Shown here piece by piece: positions 61,318-64,000 of a DNA stretch of 64,000 nucleotides. The notes under the pieces are model-generated. The model was not told the DNA's origin. It did not search any database and was given only the letters and a program-made list of their open reading frames with translations. The DNA is taken from contig MKVQ01000004.1 in the NCBI GenBank assembly GCA_001899635.1, positions 252,023-316,022 of the forward strand, in the 5' to 3' direction. Position 1 is the first letter of the stretch. Each line of letters starts with the position of its first letter. The DNA is from Myxococcales bacterium 68-20. GTDB lineage: Bacteria; Myxococcota_A; Polyangia; Polyangiales; Polyangiaceae. The position numbers and the translations under genes are program-made.

Positions 61318-62751
61318 TCAGCTGAACCATCCCTTCTTCTTCTTTTTGAGCTCCTCGACCATCTCGGAGACGAGCGCGTGCGTCTCGGTGGTGGTCGTGC
61401 CGCTGCCCGCGATGGCCTCGCTCGTTTCGACGCGCAGAACGTCGACGCGGTCTTCGATCCTCGCCGCCGCCTTCCCGAGTCCCTCGCGGACCTCACGCAA
61501 GAGGGCGGCTTCGGCCTTTACCACTCGAGGCTCGATGGCTCGGACGGCAGCGGCGGCGGGCTCGAGCGTCTTCGAGAGCGCGGCGGTCTGCTCGGAGATC
61601 CCACCGAGGGCCGTCAGCATCGACGCGAGGCTGGCGCTGGTGTCGAGGTTCTTGACGTCCGCGGCGACGCCATCGATGGCGCGCTTGATCACGGTCGAGG
61701 CACCGAGGAGGTGCTCGCGCTCCCTGCGTGCGCGCGCCTCCAGGGCGCGGACCACGTCATCGCGAATCTCCTCGCGCAGACGATCGACCGTCGAGGACGC
61801 CGTGCGCACCGTCTCCTCGATCGCGGCGAACGCGGCGCCGAGCTGATCGACGGCGACGGCGGTCGACTCGGCCTTTGCTGCGAGCGACGCGCGCGCATCG
61901 CGCACCTCGCGATGCACGTCTTCGATCCGGCCATGAAGCGCTCCGACGGCCGCTCGAAGCTGCGCGTTCTCGTCGACGACGGCCTGGAAGGTCGCAAGGT
62001 CGGCCGAGGCTCGCTGCTGGAGCGAACCCGCGATGCGCTCGAAAAAGGCCGCGAGCGTTCGCTCCATGTTGGCGTTGGTCCGCGCCTCGATCTCGGCGAC
62101 GTGCTCGGCGACGGTGTCGCGCAGCACCTGACGGAGCGCCGAGAGGAGCGGGTTGCCGTCCCGCGACGTGACAGGAGCTACCGGTGCATTCGGACCAGCG
62201 GCGTCACCGCCGCGAGCGCGAAGGGCGTCGACGACCGTGGAGAGGGAGCGCTCCGCCGTTTCGACGACACCATCGCCGCGCGAGGCCGAAGCGCTGACGT
62301 GCGGCCATGCTTCGGCTTCGAGCGCGCGAACCACCTCGTCTGCAGAAAGAGCGTCGGGGAGGTCGGCCTTGTTGATCTGGACCACGACGGGGAGCTTGCG
62401 CGTCGGATCGCTGGCAAGGATCTCGCGGACGGTCGCGAGGGACGCACGGTTTCGGTCGTGCGCGGCGGGGTCGGCGTCAGCGACGAAGACGACCCCGTCT
62501 GCCTCGCGTAGGAGCTCCCGCACGCGCGCCTCGGACGGTACGCCTCGCGGCGTGACGAGCCTGACCGTGACCTCGAAGTCACCGAGCTCGGCTGGAGAAG
62601 ACCTCGGTGTCCAGTCGCGCGCGAGCACGTCATCACCGCTGGAGCGAGGGCTGCCGAGACGCTCGAGGTTGGTCGCCTTTCCGGCCAGCTCGGGACCGAC
62701 GTAGGCGATCGTCGCCTCGAGACGGCGTTCTCGAACGTTCAACTGGGCCAT
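61318..62751 (-). CDS. Degenerate MglA-like GTPase fused to a long coiled coil
   Basis: 477 residues from ATG 62751. The N-terminal part resembles MglA (G-P-E-L-A-G-K-A-T-N-L as P-loop, V-Q-I-N-K-A-D-L-P as guanine motif), but the Thr after Lys is Ala and the P-G-Q switch motif is lost (V-T-P-R-G), so GTP hydrolysis is doubtful. Residues about 225-465 form a long coiled coil (A-E-I-E-A-R-T-N-A-N-M-E, V-V-D-E-N-A-Q-L-R), ending K-K-K-K-K-G-W-F. The basic-aromatic end may touch the membrane. It may act as a scaffold or partner of the intact GTPase downstream. A 101-base gap separates the two genes. Confidence 0.8.
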   Translation of the reverse strand: MAQLNVRERRLEATIAYVGPELAGKATNLERLGSPRSSGDDVLARDWTPRSSPAELGDFEVTVRLVTPRGVPSEARVRELLREADGVVFVADADPAAHDRNRASLATVREILASDPTRKLPVVVQINKADLPDALSADEVVRALEAEAWPHVSASASRGDGVVETAERSLSTVVDALRARGGDAAGPNAPVAPVTSRDGNPLLSALRQVLRDTVAEHVAEIEARTNANMERTLAAFFERIAGSLQQRASADLATFQAVVDENAQLRAAVGALHGRIEDVHREVRDARASLAAKAESTAVAVDQLGAAFAAIEETVRTASSTVDRLREEIRDDVVRALEARARREREHLLGASTVIKRAIDGVAADVKNLDTSASLASMLTALGGISEQTAALSKTLEPAAAAVRAIEPRVVKAEAALLREVREGLGKAAARIEDRVDVLRVETSEAIAGSGTTTTETHALVSEMVEELKKKKKGWFS

Positions 62752-62852
62752 TGCTCTTCGCTCCGTCCACGCGTCAGTGCGGGCGCCACGGCAGCAGCAA
62801 CGGCCATTCCAGCGTCCAGCAGCCCCGGTTTTCACGCGCCCGCGGAGCGCGG

Positions 62853-62899
62853 GTCCAGGAACTGGATGGGGATGTGTCCAAGATGTCCAGACACTGGAC
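62853..62899. promoter_or_regulatory. Two inverted repeats GTCCAG-N3-CTGGA(C/T), probable operator
   Basis: Site 1 at 62853-62867 (GTCCAG, GAA, CTGGAT) and site 2 at 62885-62899 (GTCCAG, ACA, CTGGAC; perfect). The sites are 32 bp apart, about three helical turns, so one face of the DNA. Further half-sites lie at 62814-62819 and 62908-62913. They sit in the 388-bp gap between the divergent GTPase and DUF4388-like genes, which holds no other gene. A dimeric regulator could bind here; which one is unknown. Confidence 0.65.
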
Positions 62900-63139
62900 T
62901 CCGACGGTCCAGACGGCGCCTCGGACAGACCGTAGCCGCTCGATACGGAGCGTCTTCGTGTGCGCTGGGAGCAACTCGTACATCGGTGGCATGGCCGCTG
63001 CAGACGTCATCGTGCGATGGCGACGGAGCGCGAGGCCTGCCGGTCGCGCGTGCCATTTCGTGTAGGGCGCGTGCGCTCTGGACGAACGAGGAGAACGGAG
63101 ATCGCTCGTGAGCGGCTCGTTTCACGTTTCGAGGTTCTC

Positions 63140-64000
63140 ATGCTCGCCCCATCCATCGACCCGCTTCACGCAGTCACGAAGGAGAAGCGCCCTCTCGACG
63201 AGCTCGAGGGCGCGGTGCGCTCGCGGCGGTGCGGCGAGTTCATCTTCGCGACGAACAGTGTCGAGGTGCACGTCTTCTTGCAGCACGGTCGGCTCGCATG
63301 GGCGACCGACTCGTCGCACCCGTTCGAGTTCGCGCGATTCCTGAAGGCGCGTTGCGGGATCGACGACGAGGCGTTTCGAGAAGTGCTCGAAGAATGCCGC
63401 CGGTTGCGTACGCCGGTGGGGCAGACGCTCGTCGGCTGGGAGCTCGCGACGTGGGACGACGTTCGCGCGTCGCTCAGGAGTCAGATCGCGCTCGCCCTCC
63501 GCACGCTCGCTGCCCCCTCTGACGGAGCCACCATCTTCCTCACCCGCCAGCACTTCGCCGAGTACGACGAGAAGCTCACGTTCGAGCTCGGCGATCTGCT
63601 TCGGGAGGCCGACTCACCGCCGCCGGAGCCGCCGTCGAGCGTGTCGCTCCGGACCGCTCCAGCCGCGGACGCGCCGCCGGTCTCGGCGCTCCCGCTCTCG
63701 TCTCGAAGCTGGAGCGCGCAGAAGCTCCTCGAGCGGATTCGAGGTGCCTCGTGGGTGTCCGTCGCAGAGGGCCGAGCCGTCGACACGGCGACCGTGGGTC
63801 CGATGCCGCTGCTGCCCGCCGGCGTCGCGGATGCGACGCTCTACGATGGAGCCGACTTCGTCGCGCTGCGCTCCGCGGACGGATGCCTGATCGGCGCACG
63901 GCTCGCCCCGGCGAGTACCTCACCAGACGAGGCGGGCTCGGAGCTGTGGTGCATGCTCGGCAACTCGTCGGCCTTCCGGAAGGCGATCGCCGCGGTCGCT
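63140..64000 (+). CDS. DUF4388-like protein, N-terminal part (runs off right edge)
   Basis: At least 287 residues, open to the window end, from ATG 63140 with GAGG upstream. The first 100 residues (G-E-F-I-F-A-T-N-S-V-E-V-H-V-F, G-R-L-A-W-A-T-D, L-L-V-like helices) resemble the DUF4388/PATAN-type domain found in myxobacterial signalling proteins that work with small GTPases and roadblock proteins. A Pro-rich linker near 175-210 leads to a second domain (S-A-Q-K-L-L-E-R-I-R-G). No membrane segment. It is divergent from the GTPase operon and shares the probable operator. Confidence 0.75.
   Translation, partial: MLAPSIDPLHAVTKEKRPLDELEGAVRSRRCGEFIFATNSVEVHVFLQHGRLAWATDSSHPFEFARFLKARCGIDDEAFREVLEECRRLRTPVGQTLVGWELATWDDVRASLRSQIALALRTLAAPSDGATIFLTRQHFAEYDEKLTFELGDLLREADSPPPEPPSSVSLRTAPAADAPPVSALPLSSRSWSAQKLLERIRGASWVSVAEGRAVDTATVGPMPLLPAGVADATLYDGADFVALRSADGCLIGARLAPASTSPDEAGSELWCMLGNSSAFRKAIAAVA

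Overview
This window looks like a chromosomal segment of a myxobacterium of the Polyangiales/Polyangiaceae type. The DNA is GC-rich. There are MYXO-CTERM-like C-terminal sorting tails, MglA-like small GTPases, a PilT-type ATPase, FHA and PP2C signalling proteins, and many predicted lipoproteins of kinds typical of myxobacteria (IgGFc-binding, RCC1, Stig1-like Cys-rich). No rRNA, tRNA, CRISPR array or transposase was seen. The species cannot be named from the sequence alone. All homology statements are by eye.

Layout. 0-6.6 kb: the start of a Tat-exported lipoprotein (runs off the left edge), two small lipoproteins, then a minus-strand operon of a TPR lipoprotein, a DUF58 protein and a BatA-like VWA protein. 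6.9-12 kb: an NtrC-family regulator, a scarred stretch with gene remnants, a soluble hybrid histidine kinase, a strong bidirectional terminator and an alpha/beta-hydrolase lipoprotein. 12.3-21.9 kb (module I), 22.0-31.5 kb (module II) and 41.2-50.4 kb (module III): three copies of the same eight-gene module, all on the minus strand. 31.6-41.1 kb: a small membrane protein and a PilT-like ATPase (minus), a cell-wall amidase and a PP2C phosphatase-cyclic-nucleotide-binding fusion (plus), then an EF-hand-like lipoprotein and a TonB-dependent receptor with a frameshift (minus). 50.7-62.8 kb: a MYXO-CTERM protein, then a minus-strand Tad/Flp-like operon (two MglA-like GTPases, prepilin peptidase, CpaB, secretin, TadB, TadC, FHA protein, TPR lipoprotein, long FHA protein, Flp-like pilin). 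The right edge holds the start of a DUF4388-like gene.

The repeated module is the main discovery candidate. In transcription order it encodes: an exported protein with a possible beta-barrel end, an ECF sigma factor, a one-helix membrane protein (likely the sigma regulator), a Stig1-like Cys-rich lipoprotein, two paralogous 'VWGSG..DVW.VG' propeller lipoproteins, a seven-repeat RCC1 lipoprotein and an IgGFc-binding-like lipoprotein. Most neighbours overlap by four bases (ATGA or GTGA), so each module looks like one transcriptional and translational unit. In all, fifteen cell-surface lipoproteins sit under three module-specific ECF/regulator pairs. Modules I and II are direct tandem neighbours. 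Module III is more diverged, seems to have lower GC in places, and lies between two fragments of the 3' end of the neighbouring PP2C-CNB gene that share a 25-bp near-identical direct repeat. A remnant of the Flp-like pilin gene sits just after the intact PP2C-CNB gene. Together these scars suggest that DNA entered between a PP2C-CNB gene and the Flp/Tad operon.

Working model (inference): each module is a regulated surface-display set. The ECF sigma factor and its membrane regulator respond to an envelope or contact signal and switch on a set of propeller and Cys-rich lipoproteins. Having several diverged copies could provide variant surface coats for contact, prey recognition or kin recognition.
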